From the NCBI GenBank assembly GCA_965226695.1, contig OZ245405.1:1674001-1738000 (forward strand): a DNA stretch of 64,000 nt, given 5' to 3'. This stretch comes from CATOSD01 sp965226695. Its GTDB lineage: Bacteria; Chloroflexota; Dehalococcoidia; Lucifugimonadales; CATOSD01. The notes beneath the pieces are model-generated. The model worked only from the letters and a program-made list of their open reading frames with translations. It made no database searches and was not told the DNA's origin. A program made the translations under genes and the position numbers. Below are positions 45,820 to 54,687 of the stretch, in pieces. Positions within the stretch are counted from its first letter, which is position 1. The number at the start of each line of letters is the position of its first letter.

Positions 45820-46368
45820 TCAGCCAATGCCGGTGGTTAGTATGGCGACGCCGATGGCGGTAAGCACGACGGAGAAGACCAGCATGGTCCAAGCCGCCAG
45901 CGCGTTCAGCGCGCGCAGCGTCAACGCCAGGTTGAAGAACAGCACTATGCCGACCAAGCCAAGCAGCAGCCCGGAGACGGCGATGGACAGCCAGACAGTC
46001 CAGTCGTAGTTGTTCAGCATCTGCGTGGAGGCGAATACCGCGACGGTAATGCTGACCGCCGCGAGCGGGACGCCGAAGAATCCGATCGCCCTGTCGTCGA
46101 AGTCGTAGACGCCGTGGGCGGCTATCGCGCCGGCGTAGATCGCCCAGAACACGAGCAGTGTCTTGAAGACGTTGATCTCCGCGTCTTGCAGCGCTCCACT
46201 GGTCTCCACGCCCATGAGCACCGGGTCGACGGTAAGGGCGATGAGAGCGCCCGCGCCCAGAGCGCCGACGACTATGCCGGTGGTGCGCCCGTCGTTGTAC
46301 ATGCCCATCGCGTACCATGCGTGGGCGAACAGGGCGGCTCCAATGCAGATAAGAAAGATGGGTTCCAT
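45820..46368 (-). CDS. Integral membrane protein, unknown
   Basis: 182 residues with six predicted TM segments covering most of the chain (for example FLICIGAALFAHAWYAMG, TGIVVGALGAGALIALTV, LLVFWAIYAGAIAAHGVYDF, LLGLVGIVLFFNLAL). The small size, the six helices and the motif spacing recall AmiS/UreI-type channels, but I cannot confirm this. It lies 110 nt upstream of prkA on the same strand. Confidence 0.7.
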   Translation of the reverse strand: MEPIFLICIGAALFAHAWYAMGMYNDGRTTGIVVGALGAGALIALTVDPVLMGVETSGALQDAEINVFKTLLVFWAIYAGAIAAHGVYDFDDRAIGFFGVPLAAVSITVAVFASTQMLNNYDWTVWLSIAVSGLLLGLVGIVLFFNLALTLRALNALAAWTMLVFSVVLTAIGVAILTTGIG

Positions 46369-46621
46369 TGTTCGTGTCCCTCCGTAGTGTGCGGCTGGAG
46401 AATGGAGCTAATGCCGCTGCGCACCGTGTTGTCATTGCGCGGAGCCGGACCCTAGCAGCCTTACGGCAAACTCAAGCACATTTTGGGCCGCATTTCAAGG
46501 CCTTGCGGGTCAGGCTTTCGAGATTTCTGGAGTGCGCAAGCGCGGAGGGGGCGTTTAAGAGCGCCAGCACGCTTGAATTGGTCGGTTGCACACCTTCCTG
46601 GGAGAGGGGAGGCGCGCGTAG

Positions 46622-47077
46622 CTACAAGAGGTTGACGTCGCCCCCGACGTCGAGCCTGCCGGTGATGGCCTCGGCGGCGCGCAGGCTCGCGGACTCGATG
46701 AAGTGCTCCAGCTTCTCGATCCGATGGCGGTCTTCGATCCCGTCGCCGCCGCGGGCCTTGAGGGTTTTCAGCTCCACCTTGGCCTGCTCGATCTTGTTGG
46801 TAAGCTCGAGCGCGGTCAACTCCTCCTGCGCGCGCTCCTTGATGGAGTCGAGGTGATGCCGCCGCGTCTCAACGTCGTCGAGGCGTTCCTGCACCTCGTC
46901 CATTATGCCGAGGGAGGCGTCCAGGGAGTTCGCGCCGTAGATGGCGTGGGTGCGCGTGCGCGCCAGTTGTCGCTGAAACTGACGGCGCAGGGCGTCCAGC
47001 TCCCGCTCCTTGGCTTCGATGGAGGCGAGGGCCAGTCGCAGTTTGGACATGGCCTTCATCATTTCTGGCATGGTCAT
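46622..47077 (-). CDS. Coiled-coil hypothetical protein
   Basis: 151 residues, almost entirely helical with heptad patterns, for example LRLALASIEAKERELDALRR and LTNKIEQAKVELKTLKARGG. No TM segment. It resembles a small PspA/ESCRT-like or flagellar-type coiled coil only in general character. It follows the class V aminotransferase by 22 nt and ends the seven-gene minus-strand run. Confidence 0.7.
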   Translation of the reverse strand: MTMPEMMKAMSKLRLALASIEAKERELDALRRQFQRQLARTRTHAIYGANSLDASLGIMDEVQERLDDVETRRHHLDSIKERAQEELTALELTNKIEQAKVELKTLKARGGDGIEDRHRIEKLEHFIESASLRAAEAITGRLDVGGDVNLL

Positions 47078-47099
47078 AGGCGAACCTGGGGGCTGCGCC

Positions 47100-48200
47100 T
47101 CAGCGCGCCGCGGCGGACTCGAGCCTGGCCCGTGGCAAGGCGGACTCTATGGCGTGTAATGCTTCTTCGATCTCTTCGGAGGTGCAGTACCCCATGTGGC
47201 CGATGCGTATGATCTGGCCGCTCAGCCGCTGCTGGCCGCCGGCCAGCACCACACCGTGCTCGCTCTGGGCCAGCGCAATCAGCTTGCCGGCGTCCACGCC
47301 GTCCGGCACGCGCACGGCGGTCACCGTATCGGAAGCGGACTCTTCTTTGGCGAAGAGGTCCAGCCCAAGGCGTTTCACGCCGGAGCGTGTCATCCGGCCT
47401 ATCGTGGCGTGGCGCTCGAACACGGCGCCCATGCCCTCGTCGAGCAGCCGGCCGAGGGCCAGGTCCAGGGCGAACATGAGCGACACTGCCGGCGTGAATG
47501 GAGGCTGGCCTATTTCGAGGTAACGCTTGTACTGCGCCATGTCGAAGTAGAACTTGGGCATTGTGGATTCCTGGTAAGCGCGCCAGGCGCTCTCGCTGAA
47601 CGTGATGAATGCGAGGCCGGGCGGGAGCATCCAGCCCTTTTGGGACGCGGCGGCCACAACGTCGCAGCCCCAGGCGTCGGTGGACAGCGGCAGCGAGCAC
47701 GCGCTGCTGATGCCGTCTACGAGCAGCAGCTTGTCGAACTCACCCTTTACGACCGACGCCACCGCCCGCAAGTCGTTGGCAACGGCGGTAGACGTTTCGT
47801 TGTGGGTGACGAGTACGGCCTTGTACGCGGGGTCTTGGTCGAGCGCCGAGCGCACCGCGTCGGGGTCTATGGCCTCGCCCCAGGGGAATTCGAGGCGTGT
47901 CACCTCAGCGCCGTAGATTTCGGCAATCTGGGCGAAGCGGTCGCCGAATACACCGACGGACGCGGACAGCACCTTGTCGCCGGGCGAGAGGGTGTTCGCG
48001 ATGGCGGCCTCCATGGCGCCGCTGCCTGAGGAGGTGAGGATGTAGGTGTCGTTGGCCGTCTCGAAAACCTGCTTAAGACGATCGGTCGTGCGGTGGAGAA
48101 TCTCGGCGAACTCCGGTCCGCGATGGTTGATCATCGGCTCGCCCATCACCTCCAGGATGTCGTCGGGCACGGGAATCGGGCCGGGTGTTCGCAGGTTCAA
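47100..48200 (-). CDS. Class V aminotransferase (alanine/serine-glyoxylate type)
   Basis: 366 residues. PLP enzyme of the serine-pyruvate/alanine-glyoxylate aminotransferase family. Seen: TPGPIPVPDDILEVMGEPMI with NHRGPEF, the phosphate-binding LTSSGSGAMEAAI, DGISSACSLPL with the PLP-nitrogen Asp, and AAASQKGWMLPPGLAF with the Schiff-base lysine. The TTG start at 48200 overlaps the ribF stop (TTGA). The amino donor is uncertain; glyoxylate detoxification or serine metabolism is likely. Confidence 0.92.
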   Translation of the reverse strand: MNLRTPGPIPVPDDILEVMGEPMINHRGPEFAEILHRTTDRLKQVFETANDTYILTSSGSGAMEAAIANTLSPGDKVLSASVGVFGDRFAQIAEIYGAEVTRLEFPWGEAIDPDAVRSALDQDPAYKAVLVTHNETSTAVANDLRAVASVVKGEFDKLLLVDGISSACSLPLSTDAWGCDVVAAASQKGWMLPPGLAFITFSESAWRAYQESTMPKFYFDMAQYKRYLEIGQPPFTPAVSLMFALDLALGRLLDEGMGAVFERHATIGRMTRSGVKRLGLDLFAKEESASDTVTAVRVPDGVDAGKLIALAQSEHGVVLAGGQQRLSGQIIRIGHMGYCTSEEIEEALHAIESALPRARLESAAAR

Positions 48201-49138
48201 TTGGCTACCTCCGATGAGTTACGCAGAATCTGGCTTGTGGTCCGGACGTCGTCTCGCATCTGCGTGACGAGCGCTTCAACTGTGTCGAACTTGAGCTCAT
48301 CACGCAGGTGGGCGACGAACTCGAGGCGCATCGTCTTGCCGTACAGGTTACCCTGATATTCTAGCAGATAGGCCTCGATTGCTCTCGGATGCTCGCCGAA
48401 AGTGGGCCTGACTCCTATGCTGACCGCGGCCATGTGCCGCTCGCCGTCCACCTCGGCCCACGCGGCGTAAATGCCGTTGGCGGGGACGGCCAGACCGGGC
48501 GTCGTCTCCAGGTTGGCTGTGGGAAAGCCCAGCTCACGGCCCCGCTTGTCGCCCTCGGCCACGACGCCCTGAGCGCTGAAGTTGCGTCCGAGCATGTTGG
48601 CGACCGCTTCCACGTCGCCTTCGGCCAGCGCGCGGCGAATGGAGGTGCTCTTCACGGTCAGGGGCCCGTCGGCGAGCAGGTCTACGGTCCGCACCGTAAA
48701 GCCCAGCTCCTCTCCAAGCCGGGTGAGCGCCGCGGGGTCGCCGCCGCGCCCGTGGCCCATCGCGAAATCGGCGCCTACGACCAGTCCTCTCATACGCAGC
48801 GTGGACACCAGCCGGGCGGCGAACTCCCTGGCGTCGAGTTGGGACAATTCCGTGTCGAACGTAATGGGCGCAACGAAGTCGACGCCCGTCGCTCGCAGCA
48901 AGTCGAGGCGCTGCTCGAGTGTGGTCAAGTACTGGGGTTGGAAATCGGTGCGAAGCACGGCGGCGGGGTGGTTGCGAAAAGTCACGACGCCGGCCGCTCG
49001 CCCGGCCAGGCGCGCCTGCTCCACAAGCTGGGAAATCAGGCGGCGGTGGCCGCGATGTACGCCGTCGAAGACGCCCACAGTCAGCATCGAGTCGCGCTCG
49101 ACGCGGAGTGCGGCTAACTCCTGGTCGATCCTCATCAT
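48197..49138 (-). CDS. ribF: Bifunctional riboflavin kinase/FAD synthetase
   Basis: 313 residues from the ATG pair at 49138/49135, with GAGG upstream. The long extension in the same frame is Arg-rich and not conserved. It makes FMN and FAD. The FAD-synthetase half has LTVGVFDGVHRGHRRLI and VGADFAMGHGRGG. The kinase half has KRGRELGFPTANLE and YEGKTMRLEF-like GNLYGKTMRLEFV. It overlaps the aminotransferase start by 4 nt. Confidence 0.95.
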   Translation of the reverse strand: MMRIDQELAALRVERDSMLTVGVFDGVHRGHRRLISQLVEQARLAGRAAGVVTFRNHPAAVLRTDFQPQYLTTLEQRLDLLRATGVDFVAPITFDTELSQLDAREFAARLVSTLRMRGLVVGADFAMGHGRGGDPAALTRLGEELGFTVRTVDLLADGPLTVKSTSIRRALAEGDVEAVANMLGRNFSAQGVVAEGDKRGRELGFPTANLETTPGLAVPANGIYAAWAEVDGERHMAAVSIGVRPTFGEHPRAIEAYLLEYQGNLYGKTMRLEFVAHLRDELKFDTVEALVTQMRDDVRTTSQILRNSSEVAN

Positions 49139-49194
49139 CGCGCGGGTGCCTCGCTGTTCGCCGCGCTCGCTCCGGCCGCCGCAGAGAACCTCAT

Positions 49195-49566
49195 CTATTC
49201 TCCGTCCACGCCCCTGGCCCTGAGGTTCGCAGCCTGCCTGAGGTACACGTTGTCGAGCTGGTCGGGCTTCTTGTCCGTGTTCAGCAGGACCATGACCCTG
49301 ATGCACATGGGCTGACCGTCGGGGACGGCCATTTCGTGACCGCACATGAGCGCTATCTGAGTCCAGCCCAGCAGGCGCGCGGCGACGGCGGGGAATTCAG
49401 CGTTGAGGTCCCGGGTAGTGGTGAAGAAGGCGGCCGCGACGTCGTCGAGATCGAGGTCGTTGCGGGACACCAACTCGGCGAGCAGCTCGCTCGTGGCGGA
49501 GACAATGGCCGACTTGGTGTTTGCGTCCGCGGTCGTTGCGCCGCGAAGTCCTCTCAGCTTGGTCAT
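49195..49566 (-). CDS. aroH: Chorismate mutase (AroH type)
   Basis: 123 residues, monofunctional AroH fold. It converts chorismate to prephenate for Phe and Tyr. Seen: LRGLRGATTADANTKSAI with the active-site Arg, FFTTTRDLNAEFPAVAAR, and the C-terminal IRVMVLLNTDKKPDQLDNVY carrying the Arg and Tyr used by the Bacillus enzyme. It lies 10 nt after trpA. Confidence 0.95.
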   Translation of the reverse strand: MTKLRGLRGATTADANTKSAIVSATSELLAELVSRNDLDLDDVAAAFFTTTRDLNAEFPAVAARLLGWTQIALMCGHEMAVPDGQPMCIRVMVLLNTDKKPDQLDNVYLRQAANLRARGVDGE

Positions 49567-49576
49567 CGAGCCTAAT

Positions 49577-50380
49577 CTACCCCGCTAACAGCCCACGCAC
49601 GAAATTCCCTGCCACCTCCAGGCGCCGCTCCGGAGCGGCGGAGCCGATGGCGTCCAGCAGGGCGCTTGCGACTATCGCGCCGTCCGCGAACCGCCCTATG
49701 GCCTCGACGTGCTCGCGTCGCGAAACGCCAAAGCCGACGAGCAAGGGCAAGTCGGTGTGGCGGCGGACGCGTTCGACCAGGTTCTCAACCGTCGCGGAAA
49801 GCTGGCTGCGGGCGCCGGTTACACCTGTAAGGCTAACGCAGTATATAAACCCGCCCGCGGCCTTGCAAGCGCTGGCAATGCGTTCGTCGGTGCTGGTGGG
49901 CGCGAGAAGGGGAATGAGGTGGAGGCCGCGCGCCGCGCAGAGCGCGCCCAGCTCGCCCGACTCCTCCGCTGGCAGGTCGGGAACGATCAGACCGTCCACA
50001 CCCGCCGACGCCGCGTCTTCGACGAATCGTTCCAGGCTGTAGCTCAGGTAGGGGTTGTAGTACCCCATGAAGACGAGCGGCGCTTCAACGCCCTTCGCCC
50101 GGAGGCGGCGGACGGTGGCGAGGGCGCCGGCCACGGTAACGCCGTTGCGAAGCGCCGCGAAGCTGGTAGCCTGTACCGTCGGCCCATCGGCGAGGGGGTC
50201 GCTGAAGGGGATGCCAAGCTCCAGCATGTCCGCGCCGCTGTGAAGCACTGACTCGACAAGCGCCTCGGAGGTCTCTACGTCCGGATAGCCAATGGTCAAG
50301 AACGGCGCGAGCGCCTTCCTGCCCTCCGCGCGGAGCGAGCGCATTACACGGTCGATTCTGTTTAGCCGGTCCTCGGTCAT
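49577..50380 (-). CDS. trpA: Tryptophan synthase alpha chain
   Basis: 267 residues from ATG 50380. It cleaves indole-3-glycerol phosphate. Seen: FLTIGYPDVETSEALVESV, ADMLELGIPFSDPLADGPTV (catalytic Glu and Asp), PLVFMGYYNPYLSY, GLIVPDLPAEES, YCVSLTGVTGAR and LLVGFGVSRREHV. trpB is not in the window; trpA here sits between a CPBP protease and aroH instead of a trp operon. Confidence 0.96.
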   Translation of the reverse strand: MTEDRLNRIDRVMRSLRAEGRKALAPFLTIGYPDVETSEALVESVLHSGADMLELGIPFSDPLADGPTVQATSFAALRNGVTVAGALATVRRLRAKGVEAPLVFMGYYNPYLSYSLERFVEDAASAGVDGLIVPDLPAEESGELGALCAARGLHLIPLLAPTSTDERIASACKAAGGFIYCVSLTGVTGARSQLSATVENLVERVRRHTDLPLLVGFGVSRREHVEAIGRFADGAIVASALLDAIGSAAPERRLEVAGNFVRGLLAG

Positions 50381-50411
50381 CAGTTTCTCACAACGACGGC
50401 TGTGGTCCGCA

Positions 50412-51119
50412 TCAGCCTGGGCTGAGCATCGCCAGGGCGTTCTGCGTGGAGTGGGCGGCAATCGGGGGCCAGATGGAGCGCGTCCGCAGGTACAGCCACG
50501 CCAGCAGCATGCCCGCCGCGAACAGCGGAACGAACGTGCCGACCGAGGCGTGCATCACGGCGAACAGTGCCGAGCTTACGACGGCCGCGCGCAGGTCGCC
50601 GAGCGCGGCGACGAGGCCGCCCAGCACGAAACCGCGAAAGAACACCTCTTCGGCCACGGGCGCGACCACCACGATGGCAAGGCCGTTCAGCACCCGCTCG
50701 AAGCCGTGGCCGAACAACTCCGGCGATATTTCGGGGGGCCGCAGCCAGCTTATGGGCAGCTGGTCGGTGGTGAGCTTGTACGCGGCGAACAGGGTCAGGC
50801 TGGCGAGCAGCACGAGCGCGGCCAGGGCGAAGCTCCACCTGCCTTCCGGCGCGTGAAACCCCAGGCTGCGCCAGCCCACGCGGTACTTGCGCACGCTGAA
50901 GTACCAGACCGTCGCCACGAGAACGGCGTAGAAGGCCGCCAGCGTCCAGGTAGGAATCGAGCTAGTGCCGCGCTCGTCCACGATGCCCGAGAGTTTCGCG
51001 GCGATCACCACAAGCAGACCGAACACGATTGCGGACGCGACCGTGGCAAATGCGACGTCGCGCGGCCTCCACCGAGGCCGGTCGTCGGAGTTCTCCGGCG
51101 AGTCTAGGTGCTGAGCCAA
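50412..51119 (-). CDS. CPBP-family intramembrane metalloprotease
   Basis: 235 residues, about six TM helices. The glutamate motif APVAEEVFFRGFVLGGLV (EExxxR), then SSALFAVMHASVG with the second-motif His, and PIAAHSTQNALA with the third His, are all present. These are Abi/Rce1-type proteases of unknown bacterial substrate. It overlaps the MBL hydrolase by 16 nt and trpA follows 31 nt later. Confidence 0.9.
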   Translation of the reverse strand: MAQHLDSPENSDDRPRWRPRDVAFATVASAIVFGLLVVIAAKLSGIVDERGTSSIPTWTLAAFYAVLVATVWYFSVRKYRVGWRSLGFHAPEGRWSFALAALVLLASLTLFAAYKLTTDQLPISWLRPPEISPELFGHGFERVLNGLAIVVVAPVAEEVFFRGFVLGGLVAALGDLRAAVVSSALFAVMHASVGTFVPLFAAGMLLAWLYLRTRSIWPPIAAHSTQNALAMLSPG

Positions 51120-51745
51120 AGAACGTCTCCGGCCAGATCGGCCGGGTGCTCCTTAGACGCGAAGACCGCATGCTCCTCTTTGCTGTTCTTCAGGTCGCCG
51201 TCGGAACCGTGGCCGGGGTATACGACGACATCGTCTCCCAGGGCGAACAGCTTGGTGGTGATGCTGTCGATGAGTTGCCGCAGCTTTTCGGGCGAGCCGG
51301 ACTTTCCGGGTCCGCCGGGAAAGAGGGTATCTCCAGAAAAGAGCGCGTTGCCGACGGTGTAGCACGTCGAGCCGGGCGTGTGCCCCGGCGTGCCGACGGC
51401 CCGCAGCGTCACCGTACCGGCCACGATCTCGTCGCCGTCGCGCAGCAGCCGCGCAGGTGGGCGGGGAAGCGCGTCGGCGTCGGCCTCGCCTATGCCAACC
51501 GGCGCGTCTATGGCGCTCGTCACGTCGTCGAAGCCGAGGAGGTGGTCCCAGTGATTGTGGGTAATCAGTATGGCCTTGACGTCGGTTGACTTGGCCGCCT
51601 CGATGACCTTGCCGGGCTCGCCGGGCGTGTCGATGATGATGCTCTCATTGGTCTGGGGGCACACAACGAGGTATGCGTTGTTGCCGAAATCGCCACATTC
51701 GTACTTATGGATGATGATGGAGTCGTCCTGGTAGTGAGGGGCCAT
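51104..51745 (-). CDS. MBL-fold metallo-hydrolase
   Basis: 213 residues, glyoxalase II-like. The metal signature ITHNHWDHLLG, then GTPGHTPGSTCY and SGDTLFPGG, and the final PGHGSD give all expected ligands. The likely role is thioester or related hydrolysis; substrate unknown. First gene of the minus-strand run, with an extended -10 about 70 nt upstream. Confidence 0.92.
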   Translation of the reverse strand: MAPHYQDDSIIIHKYECGDFGNNAYLVVCPQTNESIIIDTPGEPGKVIEAAKSTDVKAILITHNHWDHLLGFDDVTSAIDAPVGIGEADADALPRPPARLLRDGDEIVAGTVTLRAVGTPGHTPGSTCYTVGNALFSGDTLFPGGPGKSGSPEKLRQLIDSITTKLFALGDDVVVYPGHGSDGDLKNSKEEHAVFASKEHPADLAGDVLWLST

Positions 51746-51813
51746 CGCGCGGTCTCCTGTGTTCGCGGCACGGGGACGCCGCGGGTGTTGTCGCCATAGG
51801 GCGTGCGGGCACG

Positions 51814-51822
51814 ATTATAGCA
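51814..51822 (-). promoter_or_regulatory. Extended -10 upstream of the MBL hydrolase
   Basis: Minus-strand TGCTATAAT at 51822-51814, a consensus extended -10 with no clear -35. It gives a leader of about 60 nt to ATG 51745 and may drive the seven-gene run. Confidence 0.4.
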
Positions 51823-51977
51823 TAGGCGCCCGATGGAGCGGCGGGCTCCATGGAGACGGGGGGAGACGGGGGCCTGAGAATGCGTCGGTGCAGATTCGTC
51901 CCTCCGGGCGGGGCCCATCCGGGTGGCGAGTGACTGTGGCGAGAGAGGCCTGCGTGCGCGGCGCTACCCGCCGCGGC

Positions 51978-54017
51978 CTAACCGGGATCGACTATTTCGG
52001 CAGTCGCATGGGGGTATATCTCCTCGATGTCTTGGACAAGCCCCATACCACCGACCAGCAGCACCCTGCCGTCGGGCATGAGTGTCGCGGTGGCGCCGGC
52101 TCGCAGTACGGACAGATCAGGGCCCGGCGACCACGAGTTGGTCTGCGGATCGAATATCTCGGTTGTGGAGTAGGGCAGCGAATCTTTGGACCAGTAGTTC
52201 TCGCCGCCGGCGGCCAAAACCCTTCCGTCGGACAGCAGAGTCAGCGAGGCATTGTTCCGTGCATGAGTCATACCCTCGGCGGCAGACCACTCGTCGACGG
52301 CCGGGTGGTAAATTTTAGAGGCGGGATACTGCTCGGCTACCTGAGAGGCGGTCAGCCGCCTGCCGTCTGGAAGAATGACGTCCCCAGGGCTTCCACCTGG
52401 ACTTTCATCGATGGACCACCTGGGGAGTGAGCCGAGCACAAGCACTCTGCCATCGGCCAAACCGATGGCGTTGCCGGGCGCATAATGGGTATCAGCACTG
52501 TTGATTGGCGTCCAGGAGTCGGCGGTGGGATCATACAGTTCCGCGAGAGCTATCCTTTCAATAAAGTTGTCGCCGCCGACTCCCATCGCCAGCACCCGCC
52601 CGTCGTTCAACAGAATGCAATAAGGCGGCTCTTTAAAATCTTGGATCAACGGGGCCGCCTGCCGCCATTCGCCGGTTTGGGGATCATAAACCTCGACCGC
52701 CTTCACTACCTCTTGCGAGAATGCGGTGTCCGATGGTGTGAAGTCCCAACCGCCTACGAGAAGAACGCGTCCGTCATCGAGCAGAAGAGTCTCCGGAAAA
52801 CCACGAGGCGTGGAAGGTGCAGGGGTCCCTTCCCACGAGTTTGCGACAGGGTCAAACAGGCTCGCGAATGCTTCGACCGAGTCTTCGAAGCCTGCCAAGC
52901 CAACCAAAAGCACTCTGCCATCAGCCAGCTTCAGGGCCGAGTACAAAACCCCCGCGTCTTCCATGGGATCCTGGAACGACCACAGATCCGTCGAAGGGTC
53001 GTACGTCTGAATCAGACCTACTGGAAAGGGGACGACGACATTGTTGTTTGAGATTCCAGTGAATCCGCCGCCTACGAGGACTCGCCCGTCGTCCAGCAGC
53101 AACGCCTCATGTTGAAAACGCTGAAGGCCCAGGGTGGGGGAAACGACGTCTACCTGCCTTCCGTGGTCGGTCACCGTTGCCGTTAGCTCGACCGACGCCG
53201 ACTCCGCGTCCGTACCGCCAATCAGCATCGTGTCGGCACCGACGTCCAGGGCACCTGAGGCGGACACCTTGAGTGGCAGACCATCGTCCACACCTATCCA
53301 GTAGGCGACGTCTAAATCGCCTCGGGAGCCGGCGACCGCGAAGTTTCGCAACTTTGCGGTGAAGACATGGACGTCAATGCCGTTCAACTCTTCCCTGCCT
53401 GATAGCTCTAAGTCAGTAAAGTCGTATGAAGGCGGCACAAAGAGCTTATCGAGCGCAAACGAATAGGACGAGTGACCGTAATTCGCTTCCCAGTTGCCTG
53501 ATGATTCGTCGAGCACATGGACCGTCGTGAGGAAGGGAGCCGCAAGCGTCATGACTCGAGACTCAATCCCCAGAACGGGCGCAGCGACGACAAGGTCCGA
53601 CCAGTTAAGGCCGCCGATTGCAAAGACTCCGGTGTACGAAATGGGTATCTGAACGGTGTGGCCGCCGGACAGCGCCTCGAGGTTGGCGCTAATCTCGATT
53701 GCGGCGCCTCCGGCTTCCCACAACTTCACTATGGCGGACCCGAAGGCGTCCATGGCGGGGTTGGGTGTCGGAGAAGAAGTGGGGGTAGGGAATGGTACGT
53801 TGGAGGCAGGCACAGGCGCCGTAGTGGGTGCGAGTGCGGGCGTTGCAGTCGGCATGGTCACGGCGCGGGCAGTGGTTGGCGTGCTGGCGGCCGCGGGCGC
53901 CGTTGTGGGTTCGGCGGGTTGCGTCTCGCCACCGCACGTCCACGTCAGGGCGGCTGTGACGAAAAACAGCCCGACAAGGGCTATCCGGCAACTGATCCTC
54001 AGCGTGGCGACCGTCAT
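51978..54017 (-). CDS. LppX-like domain plus kelch-repeat lipoprotein candidate
   Basis: 679 residues from ATG 54017 with AAGGA upstream. A signal-like N-terminus (RISCRIALVGLFFVTAAL) ends at Cys28 within TWTCGG, a weak lipobox. A Thr/Pro/Ala-rich linker leads to a domain of about 200 residues (from AMDAFGSAIVKLWEAGGAAI) resembling the LppX/LprG lipid-binding fold. Six to seven kelch-type blades follow, each with a DDGRVLLVGG-like motif and YDPxTxxW. It is therefore probably a surface-anchored beta-propeller protein. Ligand unknown. No operon partner. Confidence 0.8.
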   Translation of the reverse strand: MTVATLRISCRIALVGLFFVTAALTWTCGGETQPAEPTTAPAAASTPTTARAVTMPTATPALAPTTAPVPASNVPFPTPTSSPTPNPAMDAFGSAIVKLWEAGGAAIEISANLEALSGGHTVQIPISYTGVFAIGGLNWSDLVVAAPVLGIESRVMTLAAPFLTTVHVLDESSGNWEANYGHSSYSFALDKLFVPPSYDFTDLELSGREELNGIDVHVFTAKLRNFAVAGSRGDLDVAYWIGVDDGLPLKVSASGALDVGADTMLIGGTDAESASVELTATVTDHGRQVDVVSPTLGLQRFQHEALLLDDGRVLVGGGFTGISNNNVVVPFPVGLIQTYDPSTDLWSFQDPMEDAGVLYSALKLADGRVLLVGLAGFEDSVEAFASLFDPVANSWEGTPAPSTPRGFPETLLLDDGRVLLVGGWDFTPSDTAFSQEVVKAVEVYDPQTGEWRQAAPLIQDFKEPPYCILLNDGRVLAMGVGGDNFIERIALAELYDPTADSWTPINSADTHYAPGNAIGLADGRVLVLGSLPRWSIDESPGGSPGDVILPDGRRLTASQVAEQYPASKIYHPAVDEWSAAEGMTHARNNASLTLLSDGRVLAAGGENYWSKDSLPYSTTEIFDPQTNSWSPGPDLSVLRAGATATLMPDGRVLLVGGMGLVQDIEEIYPHATAEIVDPG

Positions 54018-54303
54018 AGCGGCGGTTCCTTGTTCAGTGGGCCATGGGCGACCCACCCCGGGTTGGGATAGACTGACGGTAGTCGGCAACGTCTTCTAGA
54101 TTTGGAGGAGGCTCCGAAGCCAGGCCAGCGAGCCTGCCAAGTGGCGCTGGGATGCGGCAGTCAATTCGGTCGCCGCAAAGGTGTGCGGGAAGGATTGTAG
54201 CATAAGAACCCAACCGACCGGGGGCCTGCGTAGGGGGCTGCGGGCGGTGCTACACTAGACATCGGGCGCGGCGCGCAACCGACACCGCAACGCGAGGGGA
54301 GAC

Positions 54304-54687
54304 ATGGCAGAGTACGGGATCACGGTCAAGCACGACACGGGCGGCAAGCGTATAGAGATGCAATGCGAACACCACAACGGGTTGGTGTACGTGGTGCCGG
54401 CAGAGGCTAGCTGGGTGTGCTCCGAGGAGTTGCTTCACGCGCACGCACTGGCGGGATTTTTTCGCCAGTTGTCGGAGCTCAGTTCGCCGGAGGTCGACGC
54501 GGCGATGCAGCGGTGGGGCATCTACTATCGCGAGCGTCCGCTGCCCGCCTCCGGCTCGACGCGGCGATGCAGCGGTGGGGCATCTACTATCGCGAGCGTC
54601 CGCTGCCCGCCTCCGGCTCGTAGACCGCAGGCGGGACGGGCCGCTAGTAATCGTCGTCGCCGTCCAGGTCGCTGCCGGGGCTGTTGA
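54304..54687 (+). CDS. Small hypothetical protein frameshifted by a tandem duplication
   Basis: As written it encodes 127 residues, but the last 42 come from a frame change. The first 85 residues, ending RWGIYYRERPLPASGS, would be followed directly by a stop if the second 62-nt repeat unit were removed. The native protein is therefore probably 85 residues: EYGITVKHDTGGKRIEMQCE, then FFRQLSELSSPEVDAAMQRW. The duplicated form extends 44 nt into the convergent TPR gene. Function not recognised. Confidence 0.7.
   Translation: MAEYGITVKHDTGGKRIEMQCEHHNGLVYVVPAEASWVCSEELLHAHALAGFFRQLSELSSPEVDAAMQRWGIYYRERPLPASGSTRRCSGGASTIASVRCPPPARRPQAGRAASNRRRRPGRCRGC
54494..54617 (+). repeat. Perfect 62-nt tandem duplication
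   Basis: Unit 54494-54555 is repeated without change at 54556-54617, and the next bases (TCG) begin a third unit. Sixty-two is not a multiple of three, so the duplication shifts the reading frame of the host gene near its end. Confidence 0.95.
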
